From positions 4,583,150-4,647,149 of the forward strand of contig BROE01000007.1 of the NCBI GenBank assembly GCA_036571765.1: a DNA stretch of 64,000 bases. The letters run 5' to 3'. Each line of letters opens with the position of its first letter. The stretch's first letter is position 1. The notes beneath the pieces are model-generated. The model saw nothing but the letters and a program-made list of their open reading frames with translations. It was not told the DNA's origin and searched no databases. Below, in pieces: positions 11,666-21,584 of this stretch. This DNA comes from Plecoglossus altivelis (taxonomy: Eukaryota > Chordata > Actinopteri > Osmeriformes > Plecoglossidae). Position numbers and translations under genes: made by a program.

Positions 11666-12176
11666 TAAAGCCAGGCACCAGTGTAAAGTAACCACATCTC
11701 AGTACAAAGCACAGTGTAAAGTAACCACATTTCATCTACCAAGCACAGTGTAAAGTAACCACATCTCAATACAAGGCACAGTGTAAAGTAACCACATTTC
11801 ATCTACCAAGCACAGTGTAAAGTAACCATGTCTCATCTACCAAGCACATTGTAAAGTAACCACATTTCATCTACCAAGCACAGTGTAAAGTAACCATGTC
11901 TCATCTACCAAGCACAGTGTAAAGTAACCACATCTCAATACAAGGCACAGTGTAAAGTAACCACATTTCATCTACCAAGGCACAGTGTAAAGTAATCACA
12001 TCTCATCTACCAAGCACAGTGTAAAGTAACCACATCTCATCTACCAAGCACAGTGTAAAGTAATCACATTTCATCTACCAAGGCACAGTGTAAAGTAACC
12101 ACATCTCAGTGCAAGGCACAGTGTAAAGTAGCCACATGCCAACTATCCAGCACAGTGTAAACTAACCACATTTCAA
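11666..12176. repeat. Minisatellite, ~33-35-bp unit, about 14 copies
   Basis: Copies share the core GCACAGTGTAAAGTAACCAC, followed by variants of ATCTCATCTACCAA or ATCTCAATACAAG. Two main unit types (about 35 and 28 bases) are interspersed, and the terminal units are more degenerate. No gene is seen. Confidence 0.93.
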
Positions 12177-12250
12177 CTGCCATTTCCACTTCTCCCCTGC
12201 TCCTTTCCTCGTTCTCTCCTTTTCCCTCTTTTTCTCAAATCCCCTTGATC

Positions 12251-12256
<6 letters not shown>

Positions 12257-12295
<39 letters not shown>
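12257..12295. repeat. CT microsatellite
   Basis: About 19 CT dinucleotides. Confidence 0.95.
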
Positions 12296-12300
<5 letters not shown>

Positions 12301-12675
12301 CTCCTAACTCTATCTCCCTCCTTCTTCTCCAATCAAACCAGTCGTAAATCCGGTCTCCATGCGGTCTCTGAGGGGCCGGGAGAGGTGGAGTGTGACAGTA
12401 AATTGAACACAGAGACTGTGTGTCTTGTAGTAAGTGGTCGTATGATGAGACGTGCTCTATCCAGCCAGGTTTAACGCAGTCAAAGAGTAATCGACAAAGC
12501 CATTTGAGAAGTTCTGGGTGAGCTACGATGCCGTTAAGGACATGTGAGGCAGGGGAGGCAGTGTAGGCAGGCAGACAGAGATGGAGTGAAGGATTGTTAC
12601 ATAAAAAAGGCATTGATTTCCGAGCACTGCGCGGCCGGTGTATTTCAAAACAGACACGTTGAATAAAGACCCATG

Positions 12676-12870
12676 CCTGCACACATGTACACACACACAC
12701 ACATGCACACATGTAGACACACAGACACACACACATGCACACATGTACACACACAGACACACACATGCACACATGCGCACATGTACACACACACACATGT
12801 ACACACACACACACATGCACACACACACAAACACACATGCACACATGCTCAGACAGACAAACACACGCAG
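12676..12870. repeat. CA/ACATG-rich imperfect repeat
   Basis: CACACA runs punctuated by ATGCACACATGTACAC and AGACACACAG phrases. The CATG- and TGTACA-containing units are self-complementary over short distances. Confidence 0.85.
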
Positions 12871-13199
12871 AACTGCACCACATTCAATCCCCTGCTCTGC
12901 CCAGGTTATTTACTGCAAACATCTTGATCTGTTATAATACCAGGGGGCAGTATAATGCTATCACAAGCGGTCGCAGCGATTACAGAGGTCCTGATGGTTC
13001 CCACCCTTCCGTTATTGACATGCGCACGCGTGCACACACACACACTATTGTATAACCTTGAATACCAATGACAACTACCGGTTGTAATTTCCAAAGGCAA
13101 AACAATAGTTCAGTGTGTGGCATCCTTGTCCTTTGGGAAGAAACAGGCACACAATCAGTATGCTGACGAATCAAGAGAAGCTGCCATTCATTGTCTCTG

Positions 13200-13970
13200 A
13201 TATAAAGTTGTTTTTGAGGAAGCTGAATGTTGCAATGCCAAAAATTCATTTTAGGATTTAAAAAAAAAAATCAAAACAGATGTAGCAATTTGTTGCAGGG
13301 GAACAGCTAGTGTGAAGAAAGCGGATTTTCTGCTTTTCGTGGTGCCGTCTCCATGACAGCCACTGCACATTTCTAAACCTCTGTCACACAGCCACACTGC
13401 CATCCAGTGGTCGACGATGGAATAACATTTACTGATCGGCAGTGCAGTAAAATCGTCCTCGTTAGGCCTAAATTTTCTTTAACTGTCTTAGTCTGCTTTG
13501 GCAATCCATTATTATATGATTATGGTCATGAGTTATTATTTATTTAAATCCATATTTACTCGCTTAAGTGGAGGCCGTGAATGGTGAAAGGATTCTAAAG
13601 CTCAGTGTTTCAGTCTGACGGTGCGGTTTTTTGGGGGGGTTTGTGAGTAGACTATAAAAATTTCAGCACTTCGCCTTGAAACACATCGCAAAGAAATGGG
13701 AAAGAGATTTATAGATTTGAGATAGGTCTGGCCTTAGAACTGCATCAATAATTCAGATGTTTGCAAGCTAGTTCATAGGCCATCAACTTTAGTCTTGAAT
13801 ATCCATTGCTCTTGTTTTTAGAGAACAGGTTAGCAGTGGTAAGGCTTTAAATCATGAATGCCGGCGCGTGGAAGAATAATAGAATTCTTAAGTAGACTCT
13901 GTCGAAATAGAATTACCTAGGCAACTCCATGTTGGAGTTGTGATGTGTGTGTGATGTATATGTGTAGTAA
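13200..13970. other. AT-richer anonymous sequence
   Basis: Unique-looking, moderately AT-rich sequence with an A-run at 13,260-13,270. No exon or repeat family is recognised. Confidence 0.5.
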
Positions 13971-14304
13971 GTGTGGGTGATGGATGCGCGGGCGTGTTGG
14001 GATTGTGTGTTTACGTCTGTGTGGGTTCGTGTCTTTGCATGTGTGTCCATGCGACGTCAAGGTCACTTCAGAATAGCTTGTTCAATAGACAGCGAGTGAA
14101 GTGTGAATCCAGACGCTCTGACAGATCTGCGTTCCTATCGGAGACTTGGTCACGTGACGTTCTTACAGCGCGACCCCGTTCAGCTCCATCAGCGGCCTCT
14201 GGGAGAGATCGTGACCCCCAAGTCTTCGACAACATCTCGATTGCTGTGATGATCCCTGGACCTGTTGGAGCAGCCCGCCGCATAGGGAACTTCGCAGGCT
14301 CTTT

Positions 14305-14466
14305 CAAGTGTGTGTTTGTGTGTGTGTGGGGGAGGGGTGTATGAGGATGCACACGTATGTGAGGGATGGGGCTGTATGTATGTATGGTGTGTGTGGGGTT
14401 AAGTGTGCGTGTGGGGGTGAGTATGCGCGCGCGCGTGTGTGTGTGTGTGGTGGGGGGGGGGGGTGC
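14305..14466. repeat. GT-rich imperfect repeat ending in a G homopolymer
   Basis: GTGTGTG units with interspersed GGATG and GCGC phrases, ending in a run of about 12 G at 14,452-14,463. Confidence 0.8.
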
Positions 14467-14857
14467 CAGCAGGTCCGTGAGGAAGAGAGTTGGAGAGCTA
14501 GCTGAAGGCTGGTTGACAGTCACAACCACACAGACTGACTCAGGCACTGTGTCTTGAGGAGAGAGGAGGGCAAGCGCCTCACAAACAGACAACTCTGATG
14601 ATACCTGAGATTGTCTATTTACCTTCCCAGACAGCCCCGACTATTATCAGCCATAAAGCAACAATCTTCCCCGTCAACATCCATTTACTGTATCAATCCC
14701 GAGTCACTCTACTGCCTCTCTCTCTCGCCAGACAGGCTGGTCCCTCAATAGAATGATCACACTGCATTACAAGCCATTACACAAACAACTTCCTGCTCAT
14801 GGTGTTTGGGCCTTTAGAACGGAACACAAATCCTCCAGGGAAAGCAAGGGAGGGATG

Positions 14858-15120
14858 GGGGGGAGATACAGAGAGAGATCTACAGAGGGGTATAGACAGG
14901 GAGGCTGAGAGAGAGAGACGAGAGAGAGAAGGGAACAGAGAGAGAGAAAGAGGGATAAACAGAGAGGGAAAAAGAGAGATAGCGAGGACGAGAGGGAGGG
15001 ATAGAGAGGGACAAAGAGGGATAAACAAAGAGGAAAAAAGAGAGATAATGAGGACAAGATAGAGAGGGAGGGATAGAGAGGGAGGGATAGAGAGGGAGGG
15101 ATAGAGAGGGAGAAAGGGGA
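14858..15120. repeat. Purine-rich minisatellite (GAGAGAGGGA-type)
   Basis: A plus-strand A/G tract containing GGGATAGAGAGGGAGGGATAGAGAGG tandem phrases near the right end and longer degenerate units at the left. Ser/Leu/Pro frames on the minus strand are compositional. Confidence 0.8.
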
Positions 15121-15329
15121 TGAAGGAGACGTGTCTGTAAACAGACGAGGAGTCAACCACTTTCACTCGAGTTCAATTATGCTCTGACTACCCAGTGTGC
15201 TCCTCACCAGGGGGCCTTCCAGGAGTCTGCTACAGCAAAACACTATTACTCACACACACGCACGTGCCCACACAAACACACTTCAGCTCACACACACCAA
15301 CGCCGCAGACACACACCCTAACACACACA

Positions 15330-15760
15330 AAGTGAAACGGCTAACAAGCTTTAGGGAGTCATCTGAATAATGTAGCAGATAATCCACCATGGGCCTTTAG
15401 AATAACGAGACATTAAAACCAGGTTTAAAAGCCACCACTTGGCGGCCGCGGTGTCTAATCCTGGCTCTAAGCCCTGGTAAAAATAGGGCTGGGAGTAGCT
15501 CGCATCCAGAGAGCAGGCAGGAGATTAGGTGGAGGGATTAGCTGGCCGTTTGTTTTCTAAGAGAGCCCACCGGAGGCTGGCAAGGAGAAGCTTGGAGCTG
15601 TTCTGGCCTCTTCCTGCCTTGTCTACCCAGCATGCCTTACTGCCCGGAGCCTGTTACTGTATCAGACACTCTGGGCAGACGGAGAGGAGAGAGTGATGAC
15701 GAATCATGGTTTCAAAGCGAAGGAATTAGATGGAGGAAATTACGGGGACTAGTAAAATTG
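15330..15760. other. Non-repetitive island, candidate conserved non-coding element
   Basis: About 400 bases of complex, non-repetitive sequence sit between simple repeats. They include short AT-rich words (TTTAAAAGCC, GGATTAGCTGG, CATTAAAACC) of the sort seen in homeodomain-bound enhancers. No reading frame with splice sites is seen. The call rests on contrast with its surroundings only; conservation was not tested. Confidence 0.25.
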
Positions 15761-15892
15761 TGTGCGTCAGTGGCATTGACTGAGAGTATGTGTGTGTTCG
15801 AGTGAGTGTGTGTGTGTGTTATATGTTTCTATCCATCACATTTGAGGTCTTAATGAGTCCAAATGAACTGACAGGTAGAATTCCCAGGAAGA

Positions 15893-16152
15893 GACTCCTT
15901 CTTTCTCTAAGTCTGCCTCTCTATCACTTTCTTCATCTTTCTCCTTAAACATCTCTCATCTCTATCTCTCATCTGCTCTCCTTAGAAGTCTCTCTTTTTT
16001 CTCTCCCTCTCTCTTGCTATCACCATTTCAGAGGTCTCTCGTCCTTTATCTCTCTTTCTCTCTCTTCCTCCTGCTGGTATTCAGAGGATCTCTCTCTGGG
16101 TAGTCGCTCGCCCTCTCTCACTCTCTCTTCCTCACTCCCCCTCTCTCCTGCA
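15893..16152. repeat. CT-rich low-complexity tract
   Basis: A degenerate (CTCT/TTCT)n tract on the plus strand with small mixed interruptions. Confidence 0.75.
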
Positions 16153-16769
16153 GGTGTTCACAGAGCGGACCAATGGCAGGTGGAGAGATGAGATGCCTGT
16201 GTTCGGCCTTTCAAAACACATCCAGTCTTTGCTGCGATACGGCTCATACTTGCACACCGCTACAGCGAATCCCTAGGAGCCAACACTCGAACCGCGTGGG
16301 GGGAAAAAACGGGGAAAAAAGTGGAAAGAAAAATGAAAGAACGATGGATATCATTGAATGTAGGACGAGATGAAAGGGAGCACTTCAATATAAAACCAGG
16401 CGAGCGTCACTGCTTTATCCTTTAATGACAAGTTATGTAATAATAATGAATATGTGGTCACTTTATCTAGCACTTTAGATTCCATAAAGTCCACAGATTA
16501 AAGAGCACTGAAACGAGATGATAGATGGCATGAAACAACTAATCTTGTGCTGGATATTATCTAATGCTAGACATCACTAGGAGGCAGAATAAAGTACAGT
16601 ATAATCAAACAGATAGATCAACTGTCTAACCTGAGTGATAGCTAAAATAATGGATGGATGTAATAATTGATTTAAAACTGAAATTAATTATTCATGTCCC
16701 CCCCAGATCTGCTCGGACCCCCGCCCTGCCTTTTGGGACATCGGGTGACGTTCCTAGTGATGGGGGTAC

Positions 16770-17058
16770 TGTCACAGTCCCGGCCGTGCCCCCCTTGCTT
16801 TTCCCTGCCCTAGTGTTTCCATGTGTCTCACTGTCTTCACCTGCGTCTTGTTCAGGTGTTTCTGTTCTCCTCAGTCTCATTGTGTCCACCTGAGTCTCGT
16901 TTGCTTCCGTGTCTTTAGCTTCCGGTTTTGTGTCCAGTCTTTGTCTTGTCTTTAGCCTATGTGAGTGTGAGTACCTTGTCTGTTTCCCAGATTTCAGAAT
17001 AAAGCCTTTGTTTGAAGCTCTGCTGCTCTCCTGTTCGCGTTCCGCCCCACCTCTGACA
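16770..17058 (+). mobile_element. Probable solo or 3' LTR remnant
   Basis: The block begins TGTCACAG and ends CTCTGACA, giving the TG...CA inverted ends expected of a long terminal repeat of about 290 bases. A GATGGGGGTAC purine-rich phrase precedes it directly, like a polypurine tract. An internal AATAAAG at about 17,000 could be its polyadenylation signal. Left of it (from about 16,700) lies GC-rich sequence that could be the end of the element's internal region. I see no matching target-site duplication and no second LTR. A Ty3/gypsy-type element is my best guess from remembered fish LTRs. Confidence 0.45.
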
Positions 17059-17261
17059 TGAATCATGTCCTACCGTGAAATTTAAGGCCTGCACAGCCTC
17101 CTTTTTGTGTTAACTACTATTTCAAATTTATGATTCGATTTTGATTCTGATAAAGCGTACCTTGAAAACTACTATTGGATGCGTTTGAGGACACCGCATA
17201 CGTAAAAAGAGAAAGGAACGCTCAGATGTGACGTCTAGACAAATATCATAGCTCAAAACAA

Positions 17262-17265
17262 AACA

Positions 17266-17296
<31 letters not shown>

Positions 17297-17332
17297 TCTT
17301 TAAAAAAAAATATATATATATATATTTATTTT
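17262..17332. repeat. AT repeat with partial dyad symmetry
   Basis: (AT)n runs on both sides of a TTCTTTAAAAAAAAA segment. The two halves are nearly complementary (ATATATTTATATATTCTT... versus ...AAGAATAC). This AT-rich block sits about 100 bases upstream of the nme2 TATA box. Confidence 0.8.
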
Positions 17333-17394
17333 TTTAAGAATACGTCTTGGTTAGAATATCACTTATGCCAGGGAATGGCGCCTCCGTCGTCACG

Positions 17395-17534
17395 AACATG
17401 TACAGCAGTCCAGCTTTAGGCTCCGCCTCCTCCTATAAAACAAGCCGCGTCCTAACAAAGGATTACTGAACTCACCCCTTCAGCGGAATCAGGACTCGCC
17501 GTCTTCCTCTTTAGGAAAATCAGTAATCAAGAAG
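17395..17534 (+). promoter_or_regulatory. nme2: nme2 core promoter and non-coding exon 1
   Basis: A TATAAAA box lies at 17,434-17,440, preceded by a CTCCGCCTCCTCC GC/CT element. A start site about 30 bases downstream would give a short untranslated exon that ends at 17,534 with AAGAAG|GTAGGC. The next exon begins at 19,044 and carries the start codon. The exact start site is inferred from the TATA position. A second possible donor (GAGAGGAC|GTAAGTG near 18,968) could mark an alternative untranslated exon but is unsupported otherwise. Confidence 0.65.
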
Positions 17535-19053
17535 GTAGGCCTGCTGTGGAATCATGTAATTCCCGTTTTAATGTTTTAGTGCAGTAAAACACTGCGACTT
17601 GGTTGTTTTCTGCTGTCATTGGTGGTGTTGTAAGTATTGGAAAATCGTTTTGAGGACATTTGTAGATTTAATCGTATTTCACTTTGATCGAAGGCAGAAA
17701 TTACTTTTAAAGTTCACGTTATTCGTCAATGTTTATGTTGTGTAGCCGATTACAACGTCCGTAAGCAACATTTACATTGATTCGCTTGTCAAGAGGCCTG
17801 GCCGGTGCACCGGAGAAAGTGCACGCATGCACACCGGTAACTTCCTGCTGCAGTGTAGTCAAAAGGTACAGCTTTTAAAAGAGTAACTATTGACCTTTTT
17901 ATTAGCTTAATTCATTCTTCATGCGTTTTTACTTAATTTAAGGAGGAAGGGATTGCATATTCAGCATGTAATGATCTCATTAAATAGCGATTTGCGTGCT
18001 TTCTAAGCGCTGCCAATTGACACGTCAGTAGAGCACAAAAGGCAAGAATGAGAAGGCGCTTTCTGATGTGGGCCCGATCAAGTTGCGGTGGAAGCCTTCT
18101 ACACGTGATTTTATCTCCATTAGCTTGTATGTGATATGGCTGTAGCTTAACATTCAGGTGGAAATTGGAACTTGTGTGCGAAACACAATATCGGTGCCTC
18201 CAACCGAAATTTAGTAGGCGATCCTTTGTATGAAAGGTAGTTGGCTACACCACACACGCGGCACGAAGTAGCTAGCCGGCTAGTTTAAGCAGCGTGGCTT
18301 TTTCCTTATGGGGCGTAGCCGATGAAAAATGGGTGATGTCTACTGGTGACGTTTTAGAAAGCTAGAGGGCCTTCGATCGAGTTTGGATGGGTGATGTGAT
18401 CCGGTGACACCTAACTTACATCACCACTCCTAACTAGTTAGCGCTATATTATCCTGGTGGTGTGATTTGCTTGGGTCTCTCTCCGGTCCAAGCATTCCTA
18501 CTTGTAACCATTTTCCGATGTTGGTAGTTCTGAAAATGTTCGTTAGTATCACTCAAAAGCATAAATATGAACAGGTGTTGGTTTACAACAGTTTGACCTG
18601 GCACCAGCTGGCAGAAGTCAAGTGTTTAACCTACTTGGCCCTGGTGGTGGCAACAGCACTTCTCCCACGGATTGATATGGTACCAGTCCAAACTTCAGGA
18701 TTAGACATGCGCATCAAAGAGCGTTTCTAGCCATGCGCGAAGATTTCGTGCGGTCAGAGATTAGCTAAATTACCTTCACTGTAGCGGATCAAATGTTTAC
18801 ACCTGTCAAACCTCGAACGACAAGTCGGGAGTTTGGTTTCGTAAAGGGCCTGCGGTTACTAGTCTTTGCGGAGTCGTTCATGATTGTTCTGCTTTAAATG
18901 GGGTCGGGGGCGTCAGCTCCTGCCACCGGACCCCAAGCCGAATGTGCCAAATGCACTGCAGAGAGGACGTAAGTGACTTGTCAGGGAAGTTATAACACGT
19001 TTTAATGGTATTGCATCCCATTCTCCTTCCTTTTTGATTGCAGCACCACCACC

Positions 19054-20708
19054 ATGTCTAACGAGGAACGTACATTTATCGCCATCAAGCCCGACGGGGT
19101 TCAGAGGAGGCTAGTCGGTGAGATCATCAAACGGTTCGAGGTGAAAGGATTCAAACTCGTGGGGATGAAATTCCTGCATGTAAGTTACGGGGCAACTCGC
19201 TCCGAATATAATTCTTGTTCAGATTCTGAGACGTGTGACACTGGTTCTTGACCTGTACCCAACATGCTCTATGCTAGCTAATCAGCCACGGGTCTTTTGC
19301 ATGTTAAGTTCTCCCATGTTCCTTAGACAATTACCTAAGATAGTGGCATTAATATGGGGTTGATGCAACCGTTTAGCAGTTGTCCTCTACTCTACTCCAT
19401 GACCAGATAAGCTTGCTTGGCTATTCTTAAACCAGAGCGGTGCTTAGTGCTGAGTTCTGATCCATTCTGGTCTATGGCCAGAGGAAATCTCTTTACGACC
19501 CCGAAGCCCTGGATAGTCCGCTAAAGGAACCATGTGATCGGCATGGCAAAGAAGGTCACGTCAGGCTGTTGCAGCAGTGCTAAATATTGACTTCTGCCAT
19601 AGGGGCAGCTGGTCTTGGTGGTAGGAAGACAGTCTGGATCTGGTGTCCATCTTATGATGCAGAATTTGAGGGTTGCATTGGTTTATGTTGGTCTTCATTC
19701 CAGAGAATGAAGCTGCTTTTTTTAGGATATCATCGCCAAGCTGCTTCAACTCCTGATTTAGAGCCCTGTCAACTGATTACCATGTCAGCTGTACCTGCGA
19801 GTTGTTGCATAGACGAGAACCTTTTGTCTTTAATTACTTAAGATAAGAAATTTGGAATAACACAAATCAAGAAGGCTGACTGTTGGCAACTTTTTTTTTT
19901 TGAACAAATGGTCTTCTTGAACTGCCCCATCTGTGTGAGAGACCCTCCAGTAGTTGAGGAGGGCTAACCGTGTGTGTGTGTTGCCTCCAGGCCTCAGAGT
20001 CTCTGCTGAAGGAGCACTACGCTGACCTGAAGGACAGGCCCTTCTTCCCCAGCCTGGTCAGCTACATGAACTCCGGTCCCATCTGCGCCATGGTGAGTCC
20101 TGGCACGTCCATCACACCGCACGTTTGTGGGTTTACCTGTTCACTGACAGCCCTTGTCTGGCTTCACTATGAGAACCGGTGCTTTGGTGATGCAATCCCT
20201 CTTTTGGAATGCTTGTGAACGGGGGTGTTGAAGTGGTGTCTTTCTGCCCTGAGGTGTGGGAGGGGATGAACGCTGTGAAGACAGGCAGAGTGATGCTGGG
20301 AGAGACCAACCCTGCTGACTCCAAACCAGGAACCATCCGGGGAGACTACTGCATCCAGGTTGGCAGGTGAGTGATCAGGCCACCAGCCAATCAGTGACCT
20401 TGATGGTGCCCTCCGCTGCAGGCAGAAGGATCTTGACCAATAGTATCAATCTAATCCCACCCTATACCTAGCATGAGATCAGTTGTCTTGTAAAAGAGTG
20501 GGAGTGGAATGATAACCAGCTACATGTTAGCAACTTAACAGTTGGGATGAGGTAGGCTGCTTTATTGACTGGCTCTTTCTCTCCTGCCGGCAGGAATATC
20601 ATCCATGGCAGTGACTCCGTGGAGAGTGCCAAGCATGAGATCAACCTGTGGTTCAAACCAGAGGAGCTGGTCAGCTATACAAGCTGCTCCCACGACTGGC
20701 TGTACTAA
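19054..20708 (+). CDS. nme2: Nucleoside diphosphate kinase (NME2/NM23-B type)
   Basis: Transfers the gamma-phosphate from one nucleoside triphosphate to a diphosphate through a phosphohistidine. It is a cytosolic hexamer in this family, and NME2 proteins are also reported to bind DNA and act as histidine kinases. Four coding exons join cleanly: 19,054-19,179, 19,991-20,092, 20,254-20,366 and 20,594-20,708, giving 151 residues, one fewer than human NME2. The N-terminus carries TFIAIKPDGVQR, and NIIHGSDS places the catalytic histidine at residue 118. GETNPADSKPGTIRGD (the substrate loop) is intact. The start is chosen because ACCACCATG is the first ATG of its exon and matches family length. Exon 1 is non-coding with a TATA promoter. 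NME1 and NME2 are close paralogues, so the '2' rests partly on position beside mbtd1. Confidence 0.95.
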
Positions 20709-21003
20709 CTTCTGAGATCAAGTCCTCCCTCATTTTGCCTCATCTCATCCTAATGATCTGGGAACATTTGAACAACTGATCCTGGATCAGTGTCATTGGA
20801 CGTGGTTTAAACGGTGCTTCATGGAGAATGCCGCCACCTCCCCAAGTGTTCCGTCTGCATCAGTGATTGGTCCATTCCTAGTTTCCCCATTCCAGTTGGC
20901 TCCATTTCAGAGTTACATTCCTAAATGCACTTACCGCAAATGTACAGTTGAATTTGTTTTGACTGTATGTTGATTCCATTTGTCAAATGGCGATTTACTT
21001 TCC

Positions 21004-21009
21004 AATAAA
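21004..21009 (+). terminator. nme2: nme2 poly(A) signal AATAAA
   Basis: AATAAA lies 296 bases after the nme2 stop codon, followed by a TG/T-rich stretch. This gives a 3' UTR of about 310-320 bases. Confidence 0.8.
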
Positions 21010-21094
21010 ACGCACACAATCCCATCTGTTTGCAATGAGCCTTTCTATACACACGCTCTAACCCTCCAGCCTCATAGGTAATACAGTATCACGG

Positions 21095-21245
21095 CAGTAC
21101 AGCTCAGTTGGCAGGTTCAAGTGAAGTGACGTATGGTTACCCATACTCAAAATTTTACCTCTGCATTTAACCCATCCAAGTGCACACACAGTAGTGAGTA
21201 GTGGGTAACCGCACACACACAAATCCCTCCTAATGACCTTTCGGT
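21095..21245. repeat. Probable teleost SINE-like dispersed repeat
   Basis: The phrase CTCTGCATTTAACCCATCCAAGTG, followed by CACACACAGTAGTGAG and an AGTGGGTAAC segment, matches a dispersed repeat that I recall as common in fish genomes. It starts near AGCTCAGTTGG, which looks like a tRNA-type box A. It sits between the convergent poly(A) signals of nme2 and mbtd1. Confidence 0.5.
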
Positions 21246-21578
21246 CCCAGATGGGGTTTAATGGTATGATTGCTGCTCGTCAGGACTAACTGCCTTCCCT
21301 ATTCAGGCCTGGTTTGCCTGACAGCAGAAAGGGAGATTAGCCAGACCTATAATCTCAAATTGAGATCAAGTGTAGATCTGCAACCTGTTGAGGTGACTGA
21401 ACTGTTCACCTATTGGTGGACTAGATCACACACGGAGGTCCTTCACACACCATGGTCTGGAATAAGAATTATGGCCTCCAGTAACCTGTCTTCAGAATGG
21501 ACCTACAACCAAATGAATCCACAAAGCATGACAAGGCAGACAAGAAGGGAACTGAAAATCCACCAGTTCATACGATAT

Positions 21579-21584
21579 TTTATT
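21579..21584 (-). terminator. mbtd1: mbtd1 poly(A) signal (AATAAA on minus)
   Basis: TTTATT on plus reads AATAAA for the minus-strand gene. It is the most distal clear signal downstream of the mbtd1 stop. About 570 bases separate it from the nme2 signal, so the two genes end tail-to-tail. Confidence 0.65.

Noticed and set aside
18467..18730. An 87-codon frame in nme2 intron 1
   Set aside because: No splice sites and no resemblance to anything known. It lies between the untranslated exon and the coding exon of a complete gene.
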